Part shown: positions 1-8,678 of the stretch, in pieces
Position numbering within the stretch: position 1 is the stretch's first letter
Layout: each line of letters opens with the position of its first letter
Origin: a bacterium UBP1_UBA4783
Lineage (GTDB): Bacteria > Krumholzibacteriota > Krumholzibacteriia > Krumholzibacteriales > Krumholzibacteriaceae
Length of the DNA stretch: 33,157 nucleotides
Assembly: GCA_002403075.1 (NCBI GenBank)
Contig: DHHB01000009.1
Location: 1-33,157, forward strand
Direction: 5' to 3'
The notes under the pieces: generated by a model
The model's database searches: none
Seen by the model: the letters and a program-made list of their open reading frames with translations, nothing else
What the model was told of the DNA's origin: nothing
Position numbers and translations under genes: made by a program

Positions 1-515
1 TGATCGACGACGAGCGCGAGCAGGACGGCCGCGGCGAAGAGAAAAACCTCGAGCGACGTTCCGAGGAGCATCCCCTCGTAGACGAGGAGAGGGGCGTAGA
101 GGAACGCTATCGTCGCGGCGATCGCCGCCGTCGCCGCAGCCGGGGGCTTTCCCGCCCGCGGACCGGCCGCGAGGCGCAGGGCGCCGAGGTACACGAGCAC
201 GATGGTGAGCACGCCGATGACCGCCTGGGCCGCCCGCGGCGCGAGATCCCCCGCGCCGAACACGCGGTACACCGCCGAGAGGAAAAAGGGATACAGCGGA
301 TTGAACGTAAGGGCGCCCGGCGGGAGGCTCGCTCCCGAGGCGAGGGAGCGCGCGAGCTCGTCGTAGAATCGCGCGTCCACGGAAGGGACGGTGCCGGTCT
401 CCGACGTATGGATCTGGACGAGGAAAACGACGCGCACGATCACGGCCGCGGCGAGGATCGCCGCGAACGCGCCCGCTCGGCCGACGCGCCGCCGCGATTC
501 ACGACGAGCGGCCAT
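1..515 (-). CDS. GT-C (PMT/ArnT-like) membrane glycosyltransferase, N-terminal part, cut by window edge
   Basis: The minus strand is open from an ATG at 515 to the window edge without a stop, giving about 171 residues. The protein starts with a basic stretch (MAARRESRRR), then a hydrophobic segment (about residues 15-33). A first external loop follows with an acidic/aromatic pattern (VDARFYDELARSLASG) and then FNPLYPFFLSAVYRVFG, as in GT-C enzymes of the PMT/ArnT type that use polyprenyl-phosphate sugars. Two more hydrophobic segments are visible (about 85-105 and 125-170). The ATG lies inside the end of the GT2 gene, a 17-nt overlap in another frame, so translation is probably coupled. It is the last visible gene of a surface-glycan operon. 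The family call is by topology and motif; the sugar specificity cannot be told. Confidence 0.72.
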   Translation of the reverse strand, partial: MAARRESRRRVGRAGAFAAILAAAVIVRVVFLVQIHTSETGTVPSVDARFYDELARSLASGASLPPGALTFNPLYPFFLSAVYRVFGAGDLAPRAAQAVIGVLTIVLVYLGALRLAAGPRAGKPPAAATAAIAATIAFLYAPLLVYEGMLLGTSLEVFLFAAAVLLALVVD

Positions 516-1455
516 CGACGCTCGACCCCCTCAGGACGCGCGGGAGCGCCCGGTACAGCATGCCGTACGCGCGCGCCGTATCGCGCGGCGACGCCCCGGT
601 CCGCGGAACGAGCGAGCCGGCGATCCGGAAGACCGGCTCGAGCGTCAACGCGGCCGCGACGTACACGCCCGCCGCGGCCGGCCCGAACTGCTTCCGCGCG
701 TAGAGAATGCGGCTCGCCGCGGCGTAGAAGAGACGCTCCGCGCCGGCCTGCTCGGACGCGCCGCCTCCCCGGTGGTACGCGCTCGCGCCGCCGAGGTGCC
801 GGCACGTCCATCCCCGAGAGCGCATCCTCCGCGCGAAATCGGTCTCCTCGAAATAGACGAAGAAGCGCTCGTCGAAACCGCCGAGCGCCTCGAACACCTC
901 TCGCCGCACGAGGAAGAACGCCCCCGTCACGTAATCGATCTCCCCGCCCTCTCCCGTCCCGCCGGGAGACAGCGCGTAGGTCGGAAACAGCCGCCTCGAG
1001 AGGCGGTGGAGACCGAGGCTCTTCGAGAGAAGCGAGCCGAGCGTCGGAAAACGCGAGCACGACGGCGCCTCGTTCCCCGTCCCGTCAACGAGCCGGATGC
1101 CCGCGAGACCGGCTCCGCGGTTTTCCGGAAGCTCCATGAACGAAACGGCGTGCGAGAGGGAATCGGCGAAGAGCCGCGTATCCGGATTGAGAAAGAGAAC
1201 GTAATCGGCCGCGCTTCCCGAGGCCCCCGCGTTGCACGCCGCCGCGAACCCGCGGTTTCGATCGTTGCGCAGGAGCGCGAGCGGAAGCCCCGCGCGCTCG
1301 AGGCCGTCGGCCGACCCGTCCGTTGAGGCGTTGTCGACGACGACGACGCGCAGGAGATCGAATCCCCTTCTCCCCGCCGCGGCGATCGAATCGAGGCAGG
1401 CGCGAAGCTGCCCGCCCGTGTTCCAGTTGACGATGACGATGTCGAGGCCCGGCAT
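499..1455 (-). CDS. Family 2 glycosyltransferase (rhamnosyltransferase-like)
   Basis: This 318-residue cytoplasmic, membrane-associated GT-A glycosyltransferase should transfer an NDP-sugar to a lipid-linked glycan. The N-terminus is the classic GT2 Rossmann-like start (DIVIVNWNTGG, residues 5-15). VVDNASTDGS (40-48) binds the nucleotide, FLNPDT (89-93) supplies the DxD-like metal site, and GFDERFFVYFEETDF in the middle is typical of the rhamnosyltransferase/WbbL-like subgroup. The C-terminal third carries hydrophobic, amphipathic stretches that may touch the membrane. The start ATG at 1455 lies 6 nt after the stop of the upstream GT4, without a strong Shine-Dalgarno, consistent with coupling inside an operon. 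Acceptor and donor are unknown. Confidence 0.88.
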   Translation of the reverse strand: MPGLDIVIVNWNTGGQLRACLDSIAAAGRRGFDLLRVVVVDNASTDGSADGLERAGLPLALLRNDRNRGFAAACNAGASGSAADYVLFLNPDTRLFADSLSHAVSFMELPENRGAGLAGIRLVDGTGNEAPSCSRFPTLGSLLSKSLGLHRLSRRLFPTYALSPGGTGEGGEIDYVTGAFFLVRREVFEALGGFDERFFVYFEETDFARRMRSRGWTCRHLGGASAYHRGGGASEQAGAERLFYAAASRILYARKQFGPAAAGVYVAAALTLEPVFRIAGSLVPRTGASPRDTARAYGMLYRALPRVLRGSSVDGRSS

Positions 1456-1461
1456 GACGCA

Positions 1462-2802
1462 TCACCCGCCGCGCGCGGTTGCTTCGTCGAGCACCCGCGC
1501 GAGAGAGGCGGCGAGGGCCGCCCCCTCGTACCGATCGAGATCGAATCCGTTCGAAAACCGGGGACGCGACCGCTCGGCGAGAAAGCGGAGCAGCGCCCGC
1601 CGTATCCCTTCCCCGTCATCGGGCGCCGAGACGACGCCGCGGCCGGAACGCTCGAGGAGCCCCCTCGTCGCGCCTTCCGGCAGGATCCCGAGGATCCACG
1701 CGCCCGCGGCGAGATACTCGTACAGCTTGCCGCGCACGTAATATCGTCCCTCGTGGGCGGGATCGTACAGAAGGAGAAGATCGCTTTCGAGCATAATGCG
1801 AAGCGCCTCAGCGTGAGACACGGATCCCCTTCGGTCGAGAATGCCTCCGAGACCGAGCCCATCGATCTCCCGCGCGGCCGCGTGATTGATCGCGCCGGCG
1901 AGAACGACGCGGAAGTTCCGCTCCGAGACCGCGCCTTCTACGACAAGCCGTTTGACCGCTTCGAAGAACGCGCGCGGATAGGCCGGCACGTCGGCGTGGC
2001 GGCTGAACGTTCCGACGTGAGCGACGACGAACGCGCCGCCCTGCGGTGTGCCGCCGGCGTCACCGGAGAAAAGACGGCGCGACCGCTCCGTATCCGCGAG
2101 CCCGGCGCGCGCCGCGGCGAACCCCGCAGCGTCCCATCCGTTCGGGATCGCGCTGATGCGGTCGGCCGCGCGGGGATATCGCGCGCGGTATTCTGCGGCT
2201 GCCTCCTCCGTGTTCACGATGATCGCGTCGGCGTTCGAGAAGGCGGCCCGCTCGATGCGCCGCTCGAGCGCGAGCCGCGGCCCGCCCGTCCGCAGGTACC
2301 AGCGAAGAGGCTCGAGCGTCCACGGATCGCGTAGATCCATGATCCACGGCGCTCCCGTGAGCCGCTTGAGCGCGAGCGCGAGGCAGTGCGACGACTCGGG
2401 GGGCGAGGTCGAGTAGACGGCGTCGATCCTCCTCTCGCGAAGCAGCCGCAGCGCCCGCCACACCGCGACGTGCGTCCAGCGGATGTGCTTATCCGGCACG
2501 AGAAGCCATTTTTCGATCCATCGAGCGGCCGGTCCGGTGATAGGAACGCCGTTTCCGGCCTCCGCCTCCGTATCCGTCTCCCCGCGCCCCCGCGCTCGGA
2601 AAAAGAGCTCCCCCGCGCGCTCGATCCGCTCGCCGCCGATCGCGGCCCCTTCCCCGTGCCGCGCGGTCGTCAGCACGACGGCGCTCCAGCCGAACGAGGG
2701 CAGATGCCGGACGAAGCGGACGCTCCGCTCGATCCCCCCGCTCACTTCGGGAGGATAATGATAGCAGAGCATGAGGAGCGTTCTCGGGGAGTCTCCCGCC
2801 AT
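1462..2802 (-). CDS. Family 4 (group 1) glycosyltransferase
   Basis: This 446-residue GT-B glycosyltransferase opens with LMLCYHYPPEVSGGIERSV, the glycine-rich donor/acceptor loop of GT4 enzymes that build capsule or O-antigen glycans. The N-terminal domain contains IMDLRDPW, also typical of this subgroup. The C-terminal domain has AHVGTFSRHADV, the start of the second Rossmann domain, and GKLYEYLAAGAWILGI, the conserved region that contacts the nucleotide-sugar. Length is normal for the family. It starts 4 nt after the flippase stop and ends 6 nt before the GT2, so it belongs to the same minus-strand operon. The sugar is not predictable. Confidence 0.88.
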   Translation of the reverse strand: MAGDSPRTLLMLCYHYPPEVSGGIERSVRFVRHLPSFGWSAVVLTTARHGEGAAIGGERIERAGELFFRARGRGETDTEAEAGNGVPITGPAARWIEKWLLVPDKHIRWTHVAVWRALRLLRERRIDAVYSTSPPESSHCLALALKRLTGAPWIMDLRDPWTLEPLRWYLRTGGPRLALERRIERAAFSNADAIIVNTEEAAAEYRARYPRAADRISAIPNGWDAAGFAAARAGLADTERSRRLFSGDAGGTPQGGAFVVAHVGTFSRHADVPAYPRAFFEAVKRLVVEGAVSERNFRVVLAGAINHAAAREIDGLGLGGILDRRGSVSHAEALRIMLESDLLLLYDPAHEGRYYVRGKLYEYLAAGAWILGILPEGATRGLLERSGRGVVSAPDDGEGIRRALLRFLAERSRPRFSNGFDLDRYEGAALAASLARVLDEATARGG

Positions 2803-2806
2803 GATT

Positions 2807-4150
2807 TCACTTTCCGTTTCCGGTCCCGAGGCGCCGCAGGAGCGCGGCGAGCGCGCGGACCGGAACGGCGAGCGCGCGCGACATCATCCACGCCGCCTCG
2901 CGCGTTTTCGGATGCACAAAACACGCGAAGTAGCCGGCCGACGCGTAGGAGATGACCGTGGCCACTGCGGCGCCGGTCGCCGCGTAGCGCGGAATGAGGA
3001 CGAGGTTGAGCAGCACGTTCACCAGCGCGCCGAGTCCGTTGCTGATGAACGCGAACGAGAGGAGATCCTCCGTGATGAACCATCGGCCGAGCGCCTCGCG
3101 CAGGAAGATGAAGACGCCGGCCCACACGTGGATCGCGAGGATGCCTCCCGCGCGCGCGTACTCCTCGCCGAAGAGAAGCACGACGATGAACTCCGCGGCG
3201 AAGGCGACGCCGACGGCGATCGCGAGCGACACCCAGACGAAGAAATCGTAGAGCCGCTGCGTCCGCGCGACGTAGACGTCGCGCCCGAGTCGGATCCTGC
3301 TCTGGATGAGCGACGGGAAGATCGCGGTCGAAATCGCGACCGGCACGAAGTACCACATCTCCGAGATGCGGGCGGCGGTCGAATAGATGCCGACCTCGGC
3401 CTGATCGATCATCTGGCCGAGCATGACGAGATCGATCTTGAGGTACACGACGGCGAAGGCGCTCGAGAGCATCATCGGCCAGCCGAGATTGAAGAGACGC
3501 TTTATTTCCCCGCGGCGCACCGTCCACGAGCGCATGCGGAACCCCTTCGCGCGGTACGCGACGGCGAGCCCCGCGGACGCGACGAGGATCTCGAGCGACG
3601 CCGCCGCCGCGAAGGCCGGGAGCGGGGCGTTCGTGAGGATGAAATATATCTTGAGCAGATTCGAGACGACGAGTCCGACGCTTTTGGCGTAGACGGGATA
3701 CTTGAGCCGCTCCTCGGCCTGGAAGAATACGTCGATCGCGTCGTACGCCTGGAAGATCCATCCGAACGAGATAATCGCGACGAGCAGCATCGAGAGCGAG
3801 TCGCCGGGCCGGAGAATCGCGACGAGCGCGATCGTCGCGGCCATGCTCAGGGCGCCCCCGGCGACCCGCAGGGCGAAGCTCGTCCCGAGTATCGCGTCGC
3901 GGTCCTGCGGACGTTTTACGAGCTCGTGGACGACGACGCCCTCGAGCCCGAGCCTCGTGAGCGGCCCGAAGAGGATGACGAGGGCGATCGCGTAGTTGAG
4001 GGTGCCCCAGAGCTCGGGGCCGAGATAGCGCGCCATCCAGACGCCGACGAAGAACGCGAAGGCGAGCCGGATGAAGCGCAGCAGGAAGAGCCATCCCGCG
4101 TTCGCCGCGACGCGAGCGAGGGCCGACCGGATCCCGAAAACGCCGCTCAT
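2807..4150 (-). CDS. Wzx-like polysaccharide flippase (MOP superfamily)
   Basis: This 447-residue integral membrane protein is strongly hydrophobic throughout, with about 12-14 predicted membrane segments. The N-terminal segment (LFLLRFIRLAFAFFVGVWMARYLGP) is the standard beginning of RfbX/Wzx flippases, which move undecaprenyl-linked oligosaccharide across the inner membrane. Basic tails lie at both ends. The ATG at 4150 is preceded on the minus strand by GAGGGGAG at about 9 nt, a plausible ribosome binding site. It is the first gene of the surface-glycan operon, followed by the GT4, GT2 and GT-C genes, which agrees with repeat-unit assembly and export. The family is clear; the glycan is unknown. 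Confidence 0.88.
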   Translation of the reverse strand: MSGVFGIRSALARVAANAGWLFLLRFIRLAFAFFVGVWMARYLGPELWGTLNYAIALVILFGPLTRLGLEGVVVHELVKRPQDRDAILGTSFALRVAGGALSMAATIALVAILRPGDSLSMLLVAIISFGWIFQAYDAIDVFFQAEERLKYPVYAKSVGLVVSNLLKIYFILTNAPLPAFAAAASLEILVASAGLAVAYRAKGFRMRSWTVRRGEIKRLFNLGWPMMLSSAFAVVYLKIDLVMLGQMIDQAEVGIYSTAARISEMWYFVPVAISTAIFPSLIQSRIRLGRDVYVARTQRLYDFFVWVSLAIAVGVAFAAEFIVVLLFGEEYARAGGILAIHVWAGVFIFLREALGRWFITEDLLSFAFISNGLGALVNVLLNLVLIPRYAATGAAVATVISYASAGYFACFVHPKTREAAWMMSRALAVPVRALAALLRRLGTGNGK

Positions 4151-4248
4151 CGGGAACCGCTCCCCTCACGCACCGGTGCGCGCCGCCGGGATCGGCGGCG
4201 GCCCGAACCCGCGGCGGGCGGTCGCGTTGTTTCCACGGAGCCTCCGCA

Positions 4249-4632
4249 TCAGACGATCATGAGCCGCAAGGCGGACCAGTCGTCGTCGATCGCGATCTGC
4301 GCGACCGCCTGCATGCCGACCGAGTGGGCGTACTCGTGTATCGAGTCGCGGCTGACGCCGGTTTCCGCGCCGGGCGCGCCCTTGCGATAAGTTACCCAGA
4401 GCAGCCCGGCGGAGCCGACGTGCTTCTTGAGCTCGGGCACCCATCGCTCGAGATCATTCCGCGAGTCGACGAAGAGCTGGATGCAGTCGACGTGGCCTGT
4501 CGGCTTCTTCATGACGAACACGCCTTCGGGCAGAGGCGCGATCCTCGCCTCGTACCCTTTCGGCGCGTTCACGAAGAGCACCGTCCGGTTCGGCTTGATC
4601 TGCAGCTTCTGCGCGATGGTCTTGTCCGGCAT
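4249..4632 (-). CDS. DUF3052-type protein
   Basis: This 127-residue soluble protein has no signal peptide. The pattern LQIKPNRTVLFVNAPKGYE near the N-terminus, LPEGV, then DCIQLFVDSRNDLERWVP, LLWVTYRKG and a closing DDDWSALRLMIV is what I recognise as the DUF3052 layout, a truncated Rossmann-like fold of unknown function found in many bacteria. The ATG at 4632 has GGGAGGG just upstream on the minus strand, and a good promoter lies beyond it (4664-4693), so it is transcribed on its own. The 98 bp before the flippase gene contain a GC-rich stem but no T run. The role is unknown. Confidence 0.75.
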   Translation of the reverse strand: MPDKTIAQKLQIKPNRTVLFVNAPKGYEARIAPLPEGVFVMKKPTGHVDCIQLFVDSRNDLERWVPELKKHVGSAGLLWVTYRKGAPGAETGVSRDSIHEYAHSVGMQAVAQIAIDDDWSALRLMIV

Positions 4633-4663
4633 CGGCCCTCCCTTTGTTCGCAGAACGGGATCG

Positions 4664-4693
4664 ATTCTAGCAGACCCGAGCCGGAACGCGCAA
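4664..4693 (-). promoter_or_regulatory. Sigma-70-like promoter for the DUF3052 gene
   Basis: On the minus strand, TTGCGC (4693-4688), an 18-nt spacer and TAGAAT (4669-4664) lie about 32 nt before the start codon at 4632. The -10 box matches the consensus at five of six positions. Confidence 0.55.
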
Positions 4694-4779
4694 CGACGAG
4701 TATTAACTGGTTCCTTGCTGATGGGCCTTCACATTAAACCCAGGCAGAATCGGGCTCTCTAGAAGCCGCAAAGCCGTTA

Positions 4780-4808
4780 TTGACGGTTTTTTCTGGATCC
4801 GTCATATT
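4780..4808 (+). promoter_or_regulatory. Possible promoter for the beta-barrel gene
   Basis: TTGACG (4780-4785), 17 nt, then CATATT (4803-4808). The -35 box is strong and the -10 box is weak (four of six). It is placed about 105 nt upstream of the start at 4914, in locally AT-rich DNA. The 280 bp between 4633 and 4913 otherwise hold only the divergent DUF3052 promoter. Confidence 0.3.
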
Positions 4809-4913
4809 GTACATAGCAGAATAGATTCATGAACTGACGGCAAGAGACTATACGCCATCCATATTGTTCTGCAATTCGCACTGTTCTATTACGCTGGATT
4901 GAGGAGCGGTGCA

Positions 4914-6188
4914 ATGTTGTCTGACCGTGCTCGCTTGCTGCGAATTGCCATAATCGCAACCCTTGTCCTGTTGTCTATCCCCGATTCTGCATATGCCCGG
5001 ACAACTGAAGCATCAGACTCGCTTCTGCAAACCCGCGGGACAAGGGTATTCTTGGATATGCCAACGACATACCATGACTACATTAGGACAGAGATTGCCT
5101 ACGTAAACTATGTACGTGACCGCGCCCTTGCTCAAGTGCATATTCTCCTTACGGAGGAAGTGACAGGTGGTGGCGGCACAAGATATACTCTGACGTTCAT
5201 GGGCAACCAGGACTTTGCGGGGATCAACGACACGCTCAGTTTCTGCGCTGATCCCTTGCAGTCCGAAGAAATAGTACGAAGTACCATTGCCAACCTCCTC
5301 AAGCGCGGTCTCATGCGCTATGTGGCGAAGACGCCCTTCGCCGATTTCATTACAATCTCTTTCAAGAAGCAGGCGACTACGACAGCTGCAAGGGACAAAT
5401 GGGACTATTGGGTATTCAGCATAAGCTCCCAAGGATATGTGCAAGGCGAAAAAACCTGGAACAACATGTGGCTCTGGAGTTACCTGACTGCCAATCGAGT
5501 GACACCCGAGCTAAAGATGGATATTTCCGTTGGAACAAACTACGGCGAAAACAACTTCGATGTCTCCGGTTCGACCATCACGAGCATCACGAGATCTCAA
5601 TATTTCAGTGGCCTTATCGTGAAGAGCATTGATGATCACTGGTCATATGGTCTATCAACGGACCTGAATGCATCTTCATACAATAATATTAATCTGTTGG
5701 CAGCCGTGGCACCCGCCGTCGAGTTCAACGTGTTTCCATATTCCGCGAGCACGAGACGTCAGCTCCGCGTTCTCTATAAGGTTTATTACGAACGCGCCTA
5801 TTACATAGAAGAAACCATCTATGGCAAGGTTCAAGAAGATCTTGGGAAGCAAGCGCTTTCAGTCACATGGGTAGCAAGGGAACGATGGGGGTCTGTTACC
5901 ACGAGTCTTTCCGGTTCGCATTTCTTTCACGATTTCAAAAAGAACCGACTTGCATTGACTTGCGATCTGTCACTGAAGCTTGCGAAGGGATTTTCAGTTA
6001 CGCTATCGGGGCAAGCGTTCATGCTTCACGATCTCCTATCCCCTGCCAAGGGTCAAGCGAGTTACGAGGATATCCTGCTCAGACGAAAGCGGATTGACAC
6101 GCAGTACAACTACTACTTCTCATTCGGACTGCAATATTCGTTTGGCTCCATCTATAGCAACGTTGTCAATCCCCGGTTCGGGAATTGA
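4914..6188 (+). CDS. Secreted outer-membrane beta-barrel protein of a conserved unknown family
   Basis: This is a 424-residue protein. I choose the ATG at 4914 over an upstream TTG at 4899 because GAGGAG (4901-4906) sits 7 nt before it. It begins with a signal peptide (hydrophobic IAIIATLVLLSI, cleavage near DSAYA). The N-terminal domain has the pattern VFLDMPTTYHDYIRTEI, VNYVRDRALAQVHILLTEE and TGGGGTRYTLTFMG. I associate this with a conserved outer-membrane family in Gemmatimonadota/FCB genomes, where it is annotated only as hypothetical. The rest alternates polar and hydrophobic residues and ends in short amphipathic strands (YNYYFSFGLQYSFGS), as in a beta-barrel with 12 or more strands. 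Codon use is clearly more AT-rich than in the neighbours, suggesting transfer. Function unknown. Confidence 0.78.
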   Translation: MLSDRARLLRIAIIATLVLLSIPDSAYARTTEASDSLLQTRGTRVFLDMPTTYHDYIRTEIAYVNYVRDRALAQVHILLTEEVTGGGGTRYTLTFMGNQDFAGINDTLSFCADPLQSEEIVRSTIANLLKRGLMRYVAKTPFADFITISFKKQATTTAARDKWDYWVFSISSQGYVQGEKTWNNMWLWSYLTANRVTPELKMDISVGTNYGENNFDVSGSTITSITRSQYFSGLIVKSIDDHWSYGLSTDLNASSYNNINLLAAVAPAVEFNVFPYSASTRRQLRVLYKVYYERAYYIEETIYGKVQEDLGKQALSVTWVARERWGSVTTSLSGSHFFHDFKKNRLALTCDLSLKLAKGFSVTLSGQAFMLHDLLSPAKGQASYEDILLRRKRIDTQYNYYFSFGLQYSFGSIYSNVVNPRFGN

Positions 6189-6260
6189 GAACCTGTTCGA
6201 ATACCTCAGCGGCATAGAATACAGCCATAGACATCGCGCATCTCGAGGCACTGTTTCTTG

Positions 6261-6548
6261 ATGGATTCCCAGCTTGCTCCTGAGCCTGCAGACACCACGG
6301 AGCCGATCTCAGCATCAAGCCGACGCCGCGTTTCGTCGAAGAGCTATGTTCAGCGCTGGCAGAACGGCTCGCACACGCCGAACGCGACGGGGGGGGTGTT
6401 CGTTCCCGTATTTCACCCGATATACTTCGATATCGGCAATTATCTGCGGTACCCTGAAAACGTTGCCCGACTCGCTGCGTTCATTCCTCGCTACATCGGA
6501 AACATCGGCCGCATGCGTCGCGGCGCACATTACCTCAATAGACCGTAG
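6261..6548 (+). CDS. Doubtful small ORF, 95 residues
   Basis: This open frame starts at an ATG at 6261 in the 420-bp gap between the beta-barrel gene and the M1 peptidase. The product is basic and aromatic (FHPIYFDIGNYLRYPENVAR, then FIPRYIGNIGRMRRG). I recognise no family, signal peptide or ribosome binding site. The second half looks more protein-like than the first, so it could be the tail of a decayed gene in the AT-richer insert. It may equally be chance. Nothing else is seen between 6189 and 6567. Confidence 0.2.
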   Translation: MDSQLAPEPADTTEPISASSRRRVSSKSYVQRWQNGSHTPNATGGVFVPVFHPIYFDIGNYLRYPENVARLAAFIPRYIGNIGRMRRGAHYLNRP

Positions 6549-6568
6549 CGCATCCGCGGCTCGTGTGT

Positions 6569-6604
6569 TATAATTAATCGTGCAAGGTGCGCTGCTTCAA
6601 GGAG
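6569..6604 (+). promoter_or_regulatory. -10 box and ribosome binding site that set the M1 peptidase start
   Basis: A perfect TATAAT (6569-6574) has a poor -35 region upstream. AAGGAG (6599-6604) lies 5 nt before the ATG at 6610. A start inside or close to the -10 region, such as the GTG at 6580, would have no ribosome binding site, so 6610 is preferred. Confidence 0.5.
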
Positions 6605-6609
6605 ATACG

Positions 6610-8628
6610 ATGCTTCGAAGAATCGCCGCCGCGTTCGCGGTCGTCATCCTTCCGGTGGGAATCCTCGCGCAGCAGCCGGATCTCGGCCCGGACCGCGACC
6701 TCCTTCGCAAGAGCGAGATCATGAAGGCCAAGCGATCGGCCGCCCGGGCTCCGCTCCTCGCCCCGCAGCCGACGCCGAGCCAGCTCCTCTACGACGTCCT
6801 CCACTACGAGATCGACGTCGCCATAAACCCCTCCCTGCCGCGCATCGAGGGCCGCGTGAGAATGACCGCGGCCGCGGAAAGCGACCTGCTCGAAGTCGAC
6901 GTGGACCTCGACTACTCCCTCGCCGTCGCGTCCGTGACGGACGGCGCCGGCGGCTCGCTCGCGTGGACGCATCCGTCGCACCTGCTGAAGGTGACGCCTT
7001 CGGCGATCATCTCGGAAGGCGACACCTTCACGATAGAGGTGATCTACGCAGGCAACCCCTCCGCCACGTGGGATCCGGGGCTCTCTTTCGGGTCCGCGGG
7101 AGGCGCCCCGGTCATCTATTCTCTCAGCGAGCCGTGGTCGGCGCGCTCGTGGTGGCCATGCAAGGACTACCCCGACGACAAGGCGACCTTCGATCTCGCC
7201 TTTTCGGTCCCGGCGAACCTCACCGCCACCTCGAACGGCGTCCTCGTCGAGACGACGGACGAGACGCGCTGGAGCGTCCCCTACAAGCGCTGGCACTGGC
7301 GGGAGAGCTATCCCATGACCACCTACCTCGCCTCCGTCACCGCCGCGGTGTACGTGCGGCTCGACGATACGTTCAACGCCTCGACGGGCGAGACGATGCC
7401 GATCACCCACTACGTCTATCCGTATCTTCAAGCGGCGGCTCTCGTCGATCTCGACATCGCGGCCCCCTCCCTCGCGTTTTTCTCCGAGACCTTCGGCCTC
7501 TACCCGTTCATCGAGGAAAAATACGGCGTAGCGATCTGCCCCATCGGCGGCGGCATGGAGCACCAGACGCTCACGAGCTACGGCTCCATGCTCATCCGGG
7601 GGGACCACTACTACGATTGGCTCTACGTCCACGAGCTCGCGCACATGTGGTTCGGCGACCTCGTCACGTGCAAGGACTGGACGCACATCTGGCTCAACGA
7701 AGGTTTCGCGAGCTACTCCGAGGCGCTTTGGTTCGAGCACCTTCAGGGGGCGGCGAAGCTCAAGAGCTACATGGAATCGCAGGACCGCCCCGCGAGTTGG
7801 AGCGGGCCGATACTGCGGGACCCGGACGTCTCCAATCCCGGGTACTATTTCAACAACGTCGTCTACGACAAGGCCGCGTGGGTGCTCCACATGCTGCGCC
7901 GCGTCATGGGGGACGCGGCGTTCTTCGGAGCCCTCCGGGACTACTGCGACGACCCGCGCTATCGCTACTCGGTCGCCGAGACGGCGGATTTCCGGGCGGT
8001 CTGCGAGGCGCGGCACGGCTCGTCCCTCGGTTGGTTCTTCAACCAGTGGCTCACGCGCGCCGACCGGCTCGCCTACCGGTGGTCGTACAAGGCGTACGAG
8101 ATCGATGGAGCGCTCCGCCTCACGATCGCCGTCGATCAAACGCAGGATTCGCTCTACGCGATGCCGGTCGATTTCCGGATCGTCGCCTCGAGCGGCTCGA
8201 TCGACACCGTGTTCTGGATCGACGACCGGCGCGAGGAGTTCCGCCTCGAGCTCGCGGCCGGGGACGCCGTCACCGACGTGTTCTTCGATCCCGGCCACTG
8301 GGTGCTCTGCGACAGGAACCTGATCGCGACGGACGCGCCGCCCCCGGCGGCGGCGGTCTTCCTCGACCAGAACGTCCCGAATCCGTTCAATCCGGCGACG
8401 CGGATCCGCTTCGGCCTCCCCGAGGCCTCGAACGTGTCGCTGCGCGTGTACGACCTCCGCGGCGCTCTCGTCGCCACGCTCGCGGAGCGCCGCTACGGAG
8501 CGGGAACGCACGACCTCGTCTGGAACGGAACGAACGCCCGCGGCGAGCCGCTCGCCTCGGGGATATATTTCGCCCGGCTCGAGGCGGACGGAGCGGTCCG
8601 TACGCGCAAGCTGATCCTCGCGCGGTGA
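6610..8628 (+). CDS. Secreted M1-family zinc metallopeptidase with C-terminal sorting domain
   Basis: This is a 672-residue exported aminopeptidase-like enzyme. Residues 1-20 form a signal peptide (MLRRIAAAFAVVILPVGILA). The N-terminal M1 beta-domain follows. GGMEH (314-318) is the exopeptidase substrate motif. HELAH (341-345) and NEGFASYSE with E364 form the gluzincin site HExxH-x18-E. A beta-rich stretch follows. From about residue 582 there is a FlgD-like/Por-type sorting domain (QNVPNPFNPATRIRFGLPE, VYDLRG, SGIYFARL), which in FCB bacteria directs proteins to the outer surface or the medium. It would release N-terminal residues from extracellular peptides. The class V aminotransferase starts 50 bp downstream on the same strand. 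Confidence 0.93.
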   Translation: MLRRIAAAFAVVILPVGILAQQPDLGPDRDLLRKSEIMKAKRSAARAPLLAPQPTPSQLLYDVLHYEIDVAINPSLPRIEGRVRMTAAAESDLLEVDVDLDYSLAVASVTDGAGGSLAWTHPSHLLKVTPSAIISEGDTFTIEVIYAGNPSATWDPGLSFGSAGGAPVIYSLSEPWSARSWWPCKDYPDDKATFDLAFSVPANLTATSNGVLVETTDETRWSVPYKRWHWRESYPMTTYLASVTAAVYVRLDDTFNASTGETMPITHYVYPYLQAAALVDLDIAAPSLAFFSETFGLYPFIEEKYGVAICPIGGGMEHQTLTSYGSMLIRGDHYYDWLYVHELAHMWFGDLVTCKDWTHIWLNEGFASYSEALWFEHLQGAAKLKSYMESQDRPASWSGPILRDPDVSNPGYYFNNVVYDKAAWVLHMLRRVMGDAAFFGALRDYCDDPRYRYSVAETADFRAVCEARHGSSLGWFFNQWLTRADRLAYRWSYKAYEIDGALRLTIAVDQTQDSLYAMPVDFRIVASSGSIDTVFWIDDRREEFRLELAAGDAVTDVFFDPGHWVLCDRNLIATDAPPPAAAVFLDQNVPNPFNPATRIRFGLPEASNVSLRVYDLRGALVATLAERRYGAGTHDLVWNGTNARGEPLASGIYFARLEADGAVRTRKLILAR

Positions 8629-8678
8629 CGGGTCGAACCACTCACGCGCGCAGGCCCTTCGAAGACAGGAGACCGTTC

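Noticed and set aside
4151..4248. Terminator between the DUF3052 gene and the flippase
   Set aside because: A GC-rich stem is present (around 4190-4215), but no T run follows on either strand.
7549..7563. GGMEH instead of GAMEN in the M1 peptidase as a defect
   Set aside because: The GGMEHQT form is, to my knowledge, common in M1 peptidases with a C-terminal sorting domain, and the zinc site is complete.
6574..8511. 645-codon frame antisense to the M1 peptidase, and similar long antisense frames elsewhere
   Set aside because: High-GC coding DNA leaves long open frames on the other strand. The products are Arg/Asp-rich and match no fold.
6963..8678. Longer N-terminus for the class V aminotransferase
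   Set aside because: The extension is the peptidase gene read in another frame. A good ribosome binding site and the fold begin at 8679.
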